Source: Hymenobacter sp. J193
GTDB taxonomy: Bacteria > Bacteroidota > Bacteroidia > Cytophagales > Hymenobacteraceae
Direction of reading: 5' to 3'
Assembly (NCBI RefSeq): GCF_024700075.1
Contig: NZ_JAJONE010000001.1
Span: 1,950,001-2,014,000, forward strand
Length of the DNA: 64,000 bases
Below, one piece after another: positions 28,316 through 37,211 of the stretch. A model generated the notes under the pieces. The model was not told the origin of the DNA. It saw nothing but the letters and a program-made list of their open reading frames with translations, and made no database searches. Position 1 is the first letter of the stretch. Every line of letters begins with the position of its first letter. Made by a program: the position numbers and the translations under genes.

Positions 28316-28394
28316 AGAAAGTGAAATGGTGAGCTGGAGGTTCTACCCGCGCAAACTGCGCCAGCGGAACCTCCAGCTCACCATTTCACTTTCT
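28316..28394. repeat. Hairpin with 8-base units after htpG
   Basis: Perfect 28-base arms at 28316-28343 and 28367-28394 enclose a 23-base loop. The left side reads as 8-base units (GATGAAAT, GGTGAGAA, AGTGAAAT, GGTGAGCT, GGAGGTTC). The element begins 5 bases after the htpG stop. Its unit is close to that of the hairpin at 58427-58533. Confidence 0.88.
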
Positions 28395-28399
28395 TACCG

Positions 28400-30232
28400 C
28401 TACTCCGCGGCCAGCAAATCGGCGCTACGCTTCACAAAGGCGGTGAGGGCTTCGCCTTTCAGCATGCCCTGGGCCAGAAGCGCAAGGTCGTAGGCCTGGC
28501 GGGCCAGCTTGCTGCCGGCTTCGCCCTCGGCGTTCAGCACACGCTGGGAAATGGGGTGGTTGGCATTCACGCTCACGGTGTAGGAGTCGGGCAGCGAGCC
28601 GAACATCTGCATACCACCTCCGCCACCGGCGCGCTGCATATCCTTCATGCGGCGCATAAACTCGGGCAGGGTGATGATAACCGGCGCGTCCTGGGGCGAC
28701 AGCGCCTCTACCTGCACATGCATCTGCTCGTTGCTGATGGCCGCCTTATAGAGCTCCTGCAGCTTGGTTTTGTCGTCGTCGCTGAGTACGCTCTCAGTGC
28801 TTTCCTCCTTCTCGATGAGCTTGCCGATAGTGTCGGCATCCACGCGCTTGAAGGTCGTTTTCTCCAGTTTCTGCTCCAGCTGGCCAATGAAGTGCGAATC
28901 GAGCGGGCCGTCGAGCTTCAGCACATCGTAGCCGCGGTCCTGGGCGGCCTGCACGAAGCCGTGCTGGGCTTCGGCATCAGTGGTGTAGAGCACTACAGTC
29001 TGCTCGCTCTTGTCTTTCTGGTTGGCCTGCACAAACTCCTGGTACTCGGGCAGGGTGAAGAACTTGCCCCCCACGTTCTGCACCAGCGCAAAGTCCTTGG
29101 CCTTGTCGTAGAACTTCTCATCCGACAGCATGCCGTACTTCACGAACAGCCCGATGTCGGACCATTTTTGCTCGTAGCCCGTGCGGTCCTTGCGGTAAAG
29201 CTCGGACAGCTTGTCGGCTACTTTCTTGGTGATGTAGGTGTTGATTTTGCGCACCGCCGCGTCGGCCTGCAGGAAGCTACGCGACACGTTCAGCGGAATA
29301 TCCGGCGAGTCAATCACGCCGTGCAGCAGCATCAGGAACTCGGGCACCACGTCCTTCACCTCGTCGGTAATGAACACCTGGCGCGAGTAGAGCTGGATTT
29401 TGTTACGCTGGAACTGCAGCTCGTCCTTCACCTTCGGGAAGTACAGAATGCCCGTCAGGTTGAAGGGATAATCGACGTTGAGGTGAATCCAGAACAGCGG
29501 CGGCTCCGAGAACGGGTACAGCTCCTGATAGAACTTGGTGTAGTCTTCATCCGTCAGCTCCGAGGGCTGCTTGGTCCAGATGGGGGCCGTCTGGTTGATG
29601 ACTTCACCCTCGAACTCGATTTCGATGGGCAGGAACTTGCAGTACTTGTTCAGAATACCTTTCAGACGCGCAGCTTCCAGAAACTCGTCGGAATCTTCGG
29701 CCACGTGCAGTACCACGTCGGTGCCGCGGTCGGCCTTCTCGGTGGTTTCCAGGCTGAACTCGGTGCTGCCGTCGCATACCCAATGGGCTCCTTCGGTTTC
29801 TTCCTTGTAGCTCTTCGAGAAGATTTCAACTTCGCGGGCTACCATAAAGGCGGAATAGAAGCCCAAGCCAAACTGACCGATAATCTGGTCTTTGGCAGCC
29901 GCATCCTTTTCCTTGTACTTCTCCACAAACTCGGTAGCCCCGGAGAAGGCAATCTGGTTGATGTACTTCTTGATTTCCTCGGCCGTCATGCCCAGGCCGC
30001 GGTCGGAAATGGTGATGGTACGGGCTTCCTTGTCTACGCTCACCTTCACCTTCAGGTCGCCCAGCTCCCCTTTGAACTCGCCCAGCTGGCCCAGGCTTTT
30101 CAGCTTTTGGGTGGCGTCCACGGCATTGCTTACCAGCTCGCGCAGGAAGATTTCGTGGTCGGAGTATAGGAATTTCTTGATGATAGGAAAGATGTTCTCG
30201 GTATGAATCGAGATGCTGCCTTTCTCTTGCAT
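28400..30232 (-). CDS. htpG: Molecular chaperone HtpG (Hsp90)
   Basis: HtpG is the ATP-dependent bacterial Hsp90 chaperone in the cytoplasm. The 610-residue protein has the GHKL ATPase N-terminal domain (FLRELVSNAVDATQKLK, ISDRGLGMTAEEIKKYINQI, QFGLGFYSAFMVA), the middle domain (ITDEVKDVVPEFLMLLHGVI, DSPDIPLNVSRSFLQ) and a C-terminal dimerisation domain. I chose the ATG at 30232 (MQEKGSISIHTENIFP), matching the family start; the frame is open 12 codons further. No CIRCE element is seen upstream. Confidence 0.97.
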   Translation of the reverse strand: MQEKGSISIHTENIFPIIKKFLYSDHEIFLRELVSNAVDATQKLKSLGQLGEFKGELGDLKVKVSVDKEARTITISDRGLGMTAEEIKKYINQIAFSGATEFVEKYKEKDAAAKDQIIGQFGLGFYSAFMVAREVEIFSKSYKEETEGAHWVCDGSTEFSLETTEKADRGTDVVLHVAEDSDEFLEAARLKGILNKYCKFLPIEIEFEGEVINQTAPIWTKQPSELTDEDYTKFYQELYPFSEPPLFWIHLNVDYPFNLTGILYFPKVKDELQFQRNKIQLYSRQVFITDEVKDVVPEFLMLLHGVIDSPDIPLNVSRSFLQADAAVRKINTYITKKVADKLSELYRKDRTGYEQKWSDIGLFVKYGMLSDEKFYDKAKDFALVQNVGGKFFTLPEYQEFVQANQKDKSEQTVVLYTTDAEAQHGFVQAAQDRGYDVLKLDGPLDSHFIGQLEQKLEKTTFKRVDADTIGKLIEKEESTESVLSDDDKTKLQELYKAAISNEQMHVQVEALSPQDAPVIITLPEFMRRMKDMQRAGGGGGMQMFGSLPDSYTVSVNANHPISQRVLNAEGEAGSKLARQAYDLALLAQGMLKGEALTAFVKRSADLLAAE

Positions 30233-30471
30233 GGCGGGTTGGTAAAAACTAGACGGAGGTAAAAACACAAAACTCTGCGCCGCCCGGCGGTTACCCCGCT
30301 GGCGGCCGTAGCGCCGCTAGTCAAAACCCATTCCAGTCGGGCTTTACGCTGCCAGATTGACAGCAACTCCGGGCCCTCACTCCCTACTGCTCACGCCAAC
30401 CGAAGCAATTTCCGTTGCGTACATACCGGCATCATCCGTCAACATTACAGGCTATCGTCTACTAAATCAGC

Positions 30472-30756
30472 ATGGCTGGCTCTTCCACCCGAATTCGTGA
30501 ACTGCGCGACTTGCTGGCCCTGGAACGAACCCAGATGGCCAACGAGCGGACGCTGCTGGCGTATGTGCGTACGGGTATGGCCCTGGTTATTGCCGGTTTC
30601 TCGCTTATTCAGTTTTTCCGGCAGAACCTCTTTGTGTGGGCCGGAGTGGCGCTGGTTCCGGCCGGCCTGGCCGTAGTGCTGCTGGGCTGGCGCCGCTACC
30701 GGCACAAAGGCAGCGCATTAACGAGCAGAGCCTCCACGTCGTCGTACACCGACTGA
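30472..30756 (+). CDS. DUF202 family membrane protein
   Basis: The 94-residue protein has the DUF202/YidH signature LALERTQMANERTLLAYVRT followed by two membrane helices (about 35-52 and 58-74). DUF202 proteins are small inner-membrane proteins of unknown role. The gene is convergent with the next one and their 3-prime ends overlap by 61 bases. The last 15 residues (SALTSRASTSSYTD) look variable. It starts about 240 bases from htpG on the opposite strand. Confidence 0.82.
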   Translation: MAGSSTRIRELRDLLALERTQMANERTLLAYVRTGMALVIAGFSLIQFFRQNLFVWAGVALVPAGLAVVLLGWRRYRHKGSALTSRASTSSYTD

Positions 30757-31244
30757 GGCCTGTGCCACTCGTCCAGCAGGCGCTGAGCGGCTTCTTCCCG
30801 GCCACCCACCAGCCAGTCGAAGGCCGCTTCCAGCTCGAAAAAAAGCTGCACCTCGAAGTGAATAAAACGGCGGCCAGCCTGCAGGATATTTTCAATCACC
30901 ATCAGATTATACTGGCGGCTCCCCACAATCAGGGCCACGCACTCTACCGTGGGCACGCACACTTTGGGCAGCCACGTATGCAGCAGCCAGAACTGGTCTT
31001 CGATGCTGATAGCCGGCAGCGTGCTTATATCGAGCAGGCACTGCCGGATCCGGAGCTGTTGAGCCAGCACGGCAATGGCCTCCAGCGCCGGGCGCAATCC
31101 ATCGGTCGTAATGGTATCCCCGCACCACCCGTAGTGGAGCAGCTGCGCTTCGGCATTGTAGTGCACCCGAACACAATTCTCAATATAACATATCACAGGA
31201 GGCAGTCTATTGGCTTGGCTACAAAAAAAGCACAATAACCACAC
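30696..31244 (-). CDS. STAS/SpoIIAA-like hypothetical protein
   Basis: The product (182 residues, or about 166 if a GTG at 31196 is the start) has alternating strands and helices resembling STAS or SpoIIAA-like domains (AQLLHYGWCGDTITTDGLRP, LRIRQCLLDISTLPAIS, LPKVCVPTVECVALIVGSRQ). Such proteins of about 140-160 residues are common in Hymenobacter-type genomes. The family assignment is by pattern and uncertain. It overlaps the 3-prime end of the DUF202 gene by 61 bases, tail to tail. Confidence 0.6.
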   Translation of the reverse strand: MWLLCFFCSQANRLPPVICYIENCVRVHYNAEAQLLHYGWCGDTITTDGLRPALEAIAVLAQQLRIRQCLLDISTLPAISIEDQFWLLHTWLPKVCVPTVECVALIVGSRQYNLMVIENILQAGRRFIHFEVQLFFELEAAFDWLVGGREEAAQRLLDEWHRPQSVYDDVEALLVNALPLCR

Positions 31245-31869
31245 TAAGCCATATACTTACCCGTTTTTATTGCTTACCTATTGAATGTTTATATTTTATT
31301 ATACATAGATCCTAAACGTCATTTAACGCACTCCAAGGCTACGTTGATTTGCTTTATAGCGGTTTCTTGAATGATATATCTGGCGTGTAGAGACGCGTAC
31401 TCGCGTCTTGTGGTCTGCGTCGCCTATTGTTCAACGACGAGACGCAAGTAGGCGTCTCTACACCGTTCGTGAAACTGCTTGATTTCACGGGCATGTATAC
31501 CGCTTGGCCCCCGCAGGCATTCACACCTCAGCCTCGACCGACTCCCCCGAACCATGCCTGAATTGCCTGCCTAAACCTAAATAAAGAGTGGATGCTGAGC
31601 CGTAGCGCGGCCAGGGGTCCGCAGCGTATTCGTGAGGGCAAGCAGGAAACGGAAAGCCAAGTGTTTCATTGAGAAGATGCTTTGTGATGAGAGGATGCAC
31701 AAAGGTGAAGCGCGAACATTAAGGCAATATTTTTCACTGGTTGTCAATTCGTTATCAAAGTGAATACCTGAAAATTCGTTACTACTACCAGGCGTAGCGG
31801 CGGGTGTTGTGCTTCGGAAACCAGTATCTTGCACCGGGCTTCTGTTTCGGCTCCGCTGATTTTCCTGCT
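31245..31869. other. Long gap with one hairpin and a possible gene remnant
   Basis: The first 140 bases are AT-rich and could hold the promoter of the minus-strand gene ending at 30696. A hairpin (31385-31463) follows. From 31666 down to 31577 the minus strand encodes a 30-residue fragment starting like a signal peptide (MKHLAFRFLLAL) and then stopping, which may be what is left of an exported protein gene. Nothing else is supported. Confidence 0.45.
31385..31463. repeat. Hairpin with GAGACGC-type arms
   Basis: Arms of about 26 bases, starting at 31385 (GTGTAGAGACGC) and ending at 31463 (GCGTCTCTACAC), pair with three mismatches, two of which are G-T compatible in RNA. Hairpins with a GTAGAGACGC core are dispersed in several bacterial phyla (recalled, not searched). 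It stands alone in the long gap. Confidence 0.75.
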
Positions 31870-32202
31870 ATGGCGTTGCGTCGTTCCCTGCTGGCTGGCT
31901 GGCTGCTGCTCTGCTTTTTGCGGGTGCTGCTGCCGGAGGCGTGGGTGCTGCAGCTGCACGCGCACGAACACACCACGGAGGAAACAGCTTCGGCGCAACC
32001 GGGCAAAAAGCTGGTCAGCCCCAAGCACCAGCACTGTCCCGTCGACCAGTTTCACCACGTTCCGTTTCAGCTGGCGCCGCCGCTGGAGCTGCCCGTACCC
32101 TTTTACCAATATGTAGCGCCTGCTACGGAGGCTGTAGCTTCTGTGGGCCGGGCAGCTACGGTACCTACCGCGTACCTGCGGGGCCCGCCGGCCCGGGCAT
32201 AA
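31870..32202 (+). CDS. Small histidine-rich exported protein
   Basis: The 110-residue product has a hydrophobic N-terminus (MALRRSLLAGWLLLCFLRVL) and two histidine clusters, LHAHEHT and KHQHCPVDQFHHVPF, the second with a cysteine. It is followed in the same direction by a TonB-dependent receptor. Small His-rich exported proteins next to TonB receptors often relate to zinc, copper or nickel handling; that is inference here. I place the start at the ATG at 31870, since upstream residues would precede the signal peptide. A TATCTTGC 45 bases upstream weakly resembles a -7 element. Confidence 0.65.
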   Translation: MALRRSLLAGWLLLCFLRVLLPEAWVLQLHAHEHTTEETASAQPGKKLVSPKHQHCPVDQFHHVPFQLAPPLELPVPFYQYVAPATEAVASVGRAATVPTAYLRGPPARA

Positions 32203-32474
32203 TACCATACTGTATAGCCCCGGAGCGCGCCATATGCCGCCGCGTTCCACTTCGCACTGGCCAATCGGGCGCTTTCGCCTGCGGCTCCATTGCCCGTCAG
32301 CTCGGTTCCGGCCTCTCTGCTTTCCTTCACCGGATACAGCAGTCTGTACACTGCATCTGTTACAGGCTGAGCGGAAATTGAAGTTGGCATCTGGGCTTCT
32401 CCGGCAGCTTCTCTTACTTCTTGGCGCTGAGTGCACGGCTACTGCTGCCTAACTCAGTGCGCACATTTTTTAGC

Positions 32475-34925
32475 ATGAAATCAACTTTTATGGCTGCGAG
32501 CCTATTGCTGCTGGCCGGCAATAGCGTAATCCAAGCCCAAAACGCCCCGCGGCCGAGCCTGCCGGCCCGGGCTACCCGCACGGTGGTCCCCGTTACCGGC
32601 CGGGTAACTGATGCTGCTACCGGCGAACCACTGCCGGGTGCTACCGTAATTTTCCCGGATGTAAAACAAGCCACTGCCACGGGGGCTGATGGCACATTCC
32701 GGTTTGCCAGCTTGCCGCAGGGCCGCTTTTTGATGCAGGTGCGCTTTGTGGGCTACACTCCCGTGGTGCGCACCGTAGACACCAGTGCCGGCACTGCCCT
32801 CGATGTAGCCCTCACCCCGGCTGAAACCGAAATCGGACAGGTGATTGTGACGGGGGTATCGGCCAGCACGGAAATGCGCCGCTCACCGGTGCCCACCAGC
32901 GTGGTAGACCAGACGCGCCTGCGCCAGACGGCCGCCACCAACGCCGTGGACGCCCTGGCTCACACGCCCGGCCTCAACCAGATTACCACCGGCGCGGCCA
33001 TCAGCAAGCCGGTTATCCGGGGCTTGGGAGCCAACCGCGTCATCACCCTGAACAACGGGGCCAAGCAGGAAGGTCAGCAGTGGGGCGACGAGCACGGCAT
33101 CGAAATCGACGAGTTCAGCATCGACCGGGCCGAGGTGATTAAGGGCCCCGGCTCCTTGCTGTATGGCTCCGACGGGCTGGCCGGCGTCATCAACTTTCTG
33201 GCGCCCGACCCGGTAGAGGAGGGCCGGATTCTGGGCTCCGTGACGGCCAACTACCAGACCAACAACTACCAGCAGGGCTACTCGCTCTGGAACGCGGGCA
33301 ACCTGGGTGGCCTGAACTGGCAGGTGCGCGGCTCGGGCAAGGTGGCCACCGATTACCGAAACAAGTACGACGGCCGGGTGTACAACTCGGGGTTCCGGGA
33401 GCTGGACGGCAGCGGCTACGTGGGCCTGAACAAAAGCTGGGGCTACACGCACCTCACCTTCAGTTCTTTCAACCAGATCCTGGGTCTGATTGAGGGCGAG
33501 CGGGACTCCACTTCGGGCCGGTTTACGCGGGTGACCAGCCTGGGCGAAACGCAGATAGTGGATGGCAGCGGCTTTTCCGGCTATGACCTCGACGTGCCCC
33601 GCCAGCAAATCAACCACCTGCGCATCGGCACCGACAACAACTTCATCCTGGGTCAGTACCGCCTGACGCTCAACGTGGGCTGGCAGCAGAACCTGCGCCG
33701 GGAGTTTGGCAACCCCGAGGACTACTACGAGAAGTCATTATTTTTTCAGCTGCGCACCGTGGACTACGCCCTGCGCTGGTTTTTGCCCGAGAAAAACGGC
33801 TGGCACACCACGCTGGGCTTGAGCGGCATGCAGCAGGAAAACCAGAACAAGGGCGTGGAGTTCCTGATTCCGGCTTACCGTCTGCTGGATGGCGGCGTGT
33901 TCGGCGTCACCAAAAAGAGCATTGGGAAGCTCGACCTCAGCGGCGGCCTGCGCTACGACGTACGGCGCATTACGGCCGACGCGCTGTTTCTGGATGAGGA
34001 AGAGCAGCCGGTACCTGCGGGCCAAGGTGAGGAAAAGTTTGCGGGCTTCCAAAGCAGTTTCCGAAACGTGAGCGGCAGCGTGGGCGGCGCCTACAACCTG
34101 AGCGAGAAGTGGCTGCTGAAAGCCAACGCGGCCCGGGGCTTCCGGGCCCCCAACATTGCCGAGCTGGGCTCCAACGGCATCCACGAGGGCACCACCCGCT
34201 ACGAAATCGGGGAGCCGGACCTGAAGCCGGAAACCAGTTTCCAGTTGGATGGGGGCCTGAGTTTCACGGCCGACCACGTGAGCTTTACGGCCGACGTGTT
34301 CCGCAACCGCATCAGCAACTACATCTTCCCGCGCCGACTAGCTTCTCAGGACGGTACCGACTCCCTTTCGGCGGATGGCGACCGGGTGTTTCGCTACGGG
34401 CAGGGTGACGCGCGCCTGGCCGGGGGTGAAGTAAGTCTGGACCTACACCCCCACCCGCTCGACTGGCTGCACTTCGAAAACTCGTTTTCGATGGTGCGGG
34501 CGGTGCAGCTAGATCAGCCAGCCGGACAGCGCTACCTGCCCTTCACTCCCGCCGACAGGTTTCAGTCGGAGCTGCGGGTGAATTTCCGGCAGGTGGGCCG
34601 CTCGGCGCTGCGCAACCTGTATGCCCGGGGCACGGTGGAGCACAACTTCGCCCAGAACCGCGTGTTCTCGGCCTTCGATACCGAAACCCGCACGCCCGGC
34701 TACACCCTGGTGAACTTGGGCGTGGGCACCGAGGTAGCCTCCGCCAAAGGCCGCACGCTGTTTTCGCTGTATCTGGCCGCCAACAACCTGTTCGACGTGG
34801 CCTACCAGAACCACCTGAGCCGCCTGAAGTACGCGGCGGTAAACAACGCTACCAGCCGCACCGGGGTGTATAACATGGGCCGCACGCTAAGCGCGAAGCT
34901 CGTGGTGCCGCTGGCGTTTAAGTAG
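32475..34925 (+). CDS. TonB-dependent outer-membrane receptor
   Basis: The 816-residue protein has a signal peptide (MKSTFMAASLLLLAGNSVIQ), a carboxypeptidase-like regulatory domain (VTGRVTDAATGEPLPGATVI, about 45-125), a plug domain (RLRQTAATNAVDALAHTPGL; KPVIRGLGANRVITLNNGAK; EVIKGPGSLLYGSDGLAGVI) and a 22-strand type barrel ending in a terminal aromatic (VVPLAFK). The plug sequence EGQQWGDEHGIEID resembles metal-type receptors such as ZnuD, and the upstream His-rich protein fits metal uptake. The substrate is not proven. No SusD-type partner is adjacent, so it is not a SusC/D pair. Confidence 0.9.
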   Translation: MKSTFMAASLLLLAGNSVIQAQNAPRPSLPARATRTVVPVTGRVTDAATGEPLPGATVIFPDVKQATATGADGTFRFASLPQGRFLMQVRFVGYTPVVRTVDTSAGTALDVALTPAETEIGQVIVTGVSASTEMRRSPVPTSVVDQTRLRQTAATNAVDALAHTPGLNQITTGAAISKPVIRGLGANRVITLNNGAKQEGQQWGDEHGIEIDEFSIDRAEVIKGPGSLLYGSDGLAGVINFLAPDPVEEGRILGSVTANYQTNNYQQGYSLWNAGNLGGLNWQVRGSGKVATDYRNKYDGRVYNSGFRELDGSGYVGLNKSWGYTHLTFSSFNQILGLIEGERDSTSGRFTRVTSLGETQIVDGSGFSGYDLDVPRQQINHLRIGTDNNFILGQYRLTLNVGWQQNLRREFGNPEDYYEKSLFFQLRTVDYALRWFLPEKNGWHTTLGLSGMQQENQNKGVEFLIPAYRLLDGGVFGVTKKSIGKLDLSGGLRYDVRRITADALFLDEEEQPVPAGQGEEKFAGFQSSFRNVSGSVGGAYNLSEKWLLKANAARGFRAPNIAELGSNGIHEGTTRYEIGEPDLKPETSFQLDGGLSFTADHVSFTADVFRNRISNYIFPRRLASQDGTDSLSADGDRVFRYGQGDARLAGGEVSLDLHPHPLDWLHFENSFSMVRAVQLDQPAGQRYLPFTPADRFQSELRVNFRQVGRSALRNLYARGTVEHNFAQNRVFSAFDTETRTPGYTLVNLGVGTEVASAKGRTLFSLYLAANNLFDVAYQNHLSRLKYAAVNNATSRTGVYNMGRTLSAKLVVPLAFK

Positions 34926-34946
34926 CCCGCCCCTGAATCGTTGGAG

Positions 34947-35019
34947 CTTGTTTTTCGGGGAAGAAAAAACAAGTTTTCATACATACAGCAGCCTCCATTT
35001 GGGGGTAGCTGTATGTATG
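34947..35019 (+). terminator. Two hairpins after the TonB receptor gene
   Basis: CTTGTTTTT at 34947-34955 pairs with AAAAACAAG at 34965-34973. Then CATACATACAGC (34978-34989) pairs perfectly with GCTGTATGTATG (35008-35019). The pair lies 22 bases beyond the receptor stop and probably ends transcription, although no T-tract follows the second stem. Confidence 0.6.
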
Positions 35020-35110
35020 GTATCCAGGTGACGCGTCTTGTGGGACGGCACTAAAACTCAGAAAAGCGCACACTAGCAACTGCTTAAACTTTGTTGCAAG
35101 TGCAATTCGG

Positions 35111-35548
35111 TCAAGAATCAATGGAGAAATCGAGTGCTTCAGTGCCCTCCACAAACAGATTATAGGTCACATCCTCTTCTTGATCATCGAAACTGATAAT
35201 CCAGTCGGTGTTGTCTGGGGAGACATTATGAATGTCCACACCACCTATAGCGAACCTATCCTGCCAGTTTGATATGGTTATATCCAGTCCCGCTTCTAAA
35301 AATAATTCATTGAAACGTTCAGTAATGCTGGTGCTTAATGATTCAATCCGTTCATCAATAGTTGAAAGAAATTCTAATTGGGCAGGATCTGGCTCCGTAT
35401 TGGTTCCACCAACAGAGCGACAAAACTTACCAGAAGCGCTGGACCAGATGTTTTTTTCCTTTTTGCTGTAGACCAAGGTAAAACTCCCTATAGATGTATG
35501 GTATACTTTATCGGGCTTTGATTTGAACAGTTTAGAAAGAAAGCCCAT
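35111..35548 (-). CDS. Hypothetical protein of lower-GC origin
   Basis: The 145-residue protein begins MGFLSKLFKSKPDKVYHTSI and contains strands and acidic stretches (FDDQEEDVTYNLFVEGTEAL). It has no signal peptide or membrane helix. Base composition is clearly lower in GC than the flanks. Size, acidity and composition resemble immunity-type proteins seen scattered in Bacteroidota, but no family was recognised and no toxin gene is beside it. The 303-base gap on its upstream side (35549-35851) holds nothing I can support. Confidence 0.65.
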   Translation of the reverse strand: MGFLSKLFKSKPDKVYHTSIGSFTLVYSKKEKNIWSSASGKFCRSVGGTNTEPDPAQLEFLSTIDERIESLSTSITERFNELFLEAGLDITISNWQDRFAIGGVDIHNVSPDNTDWIISFDDQEEDVTYNLFVEGTEALDFSIDS

Positions 35549-35851
35549 ACAGAAAGCAGATAAACAGGATAAACAGACCGAGGCTTCAAAATTCTACCGA
35601 CAATATACTGACACGCTTTACTTATCTTCTGAGCCTACTGCAATGAATACGTTGCACATACAGCCCTTCATCACCAGGGAAGAGTATGGCTTTATTATAA
35701 AGGGCCGGAGCCGTGCCGTACGATGTTGCGGGTTTGCCATTAGCTGAGCCAAATCGGAAGAAATCATTAAGGCGTATTTCTGCAAATACTTATGAGTTGC
35801 GGAGCAAGTAAATCTTCGTAATCTGCGGGGCCTTACTTCTTTCCTGCCCGC

Positions 35852-37105
35852 ATGCCTGCCTCTGCCTCCGCTTCTCCCAAAACTACCGGCCTGTTTTCGG
35901 CCATCGTCATTGTAGCCTCGCTGGGCTATTTTGTGGATATCTACGACCTGATTCTGTTCAGCATTGTGCGGGTGGATAGCCTGAACGAGCTGGGCATTAC
36001 GGCCAAAGACGCGGTAACCAACCAGGGCCTGTACCTCATCAATATGCAGATGGGCGGCATGCTGCTGGGCGGGGTGCTGTGGGGCATTCTGGGGGATAAG
36101 CGCGGGCGGCTGTCGGTGCTGTTCGGCTCCATCCTGCTCTACTCACTGGCTAATTTGGCCAACGGCTTCGTGCAGACCATTGACCAGTACGCCTGGCTGC
36201 GGCTGATTGCCGGCATCGGCCTGGCCGGGGAGCTGGGCGCGGGCATCACGCTGGTGGCCGAAACGCTGCCCAAGGAAAAGCGCGGCTACGGCACCATGAT
36301 TGTGGCCACCGTGGGCGTATCGGGGGCCATGCTGGCCTATTGGGTGGGGGCTCGGTTTGGCTGGCGTAATGCCTACATCGTGGGCGGCGGGCTCGGCTTA
36401 GCGCTGCTAGCCTTGCGGGTCGGCGTGTACGAGTCGGGTATGTTCGAGCAAACCAAGAAAAGTGACGTGGAGCGCGGTAACTTTCTGACGCTGTTCACCA
36501 ACCGCCGCCGGCTGGCCCGCTATGCCAAGTGCCTGCTCATCGGGGTGCCGCTGTGGTTTGTGGTCGGCATCCTGATTACGCTGGCCCCGGAATTCAGCAC
36601 GGAAATGGGTATTACCGGCCCCGTCACAGCCGGGCTGGGCGTGTTCTGGTGCTACTTCGGGCTGGTGTTCGGGGACTTTGCCAGCGGCACCCTCAGCCAG
36701 GTGCTGCGCAGCCGCAACCGGGCGCTGCAGCTGTTTCTGGTGTTTTGCGGCGTGATGGTGGGCGTGTACCTGTTTGCGGTGCATAGGGCCTCGCCCACGG
36801 TATTTTACGCGGTGTGCTTTGTGCTGGGCATTTCGGTGGGCTTCTGGGCGCTGTTCGTGACGGTGGCGGCCGAGCAGTTCGGCACCAACCTGCGGGCCAC
36901 GGTAGCTACCACGGCACCCAACTTTGCCCGCGGCTCGGTGGTGCTGCTGGTGCCGCTGTTTCAGGCGTTGCGGGGTCCGCTGGGGCTGATCGGCAGCGCG
37001 GCGTTGCTGGGCGCGGGCTCTTTGCTGATTGCCTTCTGGGCCGTGAGCAGCCTACCCGAAAGCTTCGGCAAAGACCTCGACTACGTAGAGCAGGACGAAG
37101 CTTAG
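35852..37105 (+). CDS. MFS transporter
   Basis: This 417-residue major facilitator protein has 12 predicted membrane helices. The loop 2-3 signature is GILGDKRGRLSVLFG and the helix 4-5 region has GIGLAGELGAGITLVAETLP (acidic residue as in sugar/acid symporters) followed by KEKRGYGTMI. This pattern is close to the metabolite:proton symporter group that includes sialate, aromatic acid and dicarboxylate carriers. The substrate cannot be named. It is probably monocistronic, with no associated catabolic genes nearby. Confidence 0.9.
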   Translation: MPASASASPKTTGLFSAIVIVASLGYFVDIYDLILFSIVRVDSLNELGITAKDAVTNQGLYLINMQMGGMLLGGVLWGILGDKRGRLSVLFGSILLYSLANLANGFVQTIDQYAWLRLIAGIGLAGELGAGITLVAETLPKEKRGYGTMIVATVGVSGAMLAYWVGARFGWRNAYIVGGGLGLALLALRVGVYESGMFEQTKKSDVERGNFLTLFTNRRRLARYAKCLLIGVPLWFVVGILITLAPEFSTEMGITGPVTAGLGVFWCYFGLVFGDFASGTLSQVLRSRNRALQLFLVFCGVMVGVYLFAVHRASPTVFYAVCFVLGISVGFWALFVTVAAEQFGTNLRATVATTAPNFARGSVVLLVPLFQALRGPLGLIGSAALLGAGSLLIAFWAVSSLPESFGKDLDYVEQDEA

Positions 37106-37211
37106 CCGGGCCGCCGGGCAAAGACGCCTTGCGGTATAAAGTGCTAATCCCAACTCTGCGGGGTGGGCGCCGTACCTAAAGGCGAATTCTCCTATGAACT
37201 CGACCGTAGCC

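Noticed and set aside
30233..30471. CIRCE or heat-shock promoter before htpG
   Set aside because: No TTAGCACTC-type inverted repeat or clear sigma-32 pattern could be found by eye.
31385..31463. Possible CRISPR or tRNA-like structure
   Set aside because: One hairpin only; no repeated spacer pattern, no cloverleaf, no CCA end.
31577..31834. Minus-strand open frame with a signal-like MKHLAFRFLLAL
   Set aside because: Only about 30 residues follow the likely start before the stop; kept as a possible remnant, not called a gene.
32475..34925. SusC/SusD polysaccharide utilisation locus
   Set aside because: No SusD-like gene or glycoside hydrolase beside the receptor; the plug lacks SusC-type features.
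35523..35747. Plus-strand 74-codon frame
   Set aside because: Starts inside the neighbouring gene in antisense, no protein-like pattern and no family resemblance.
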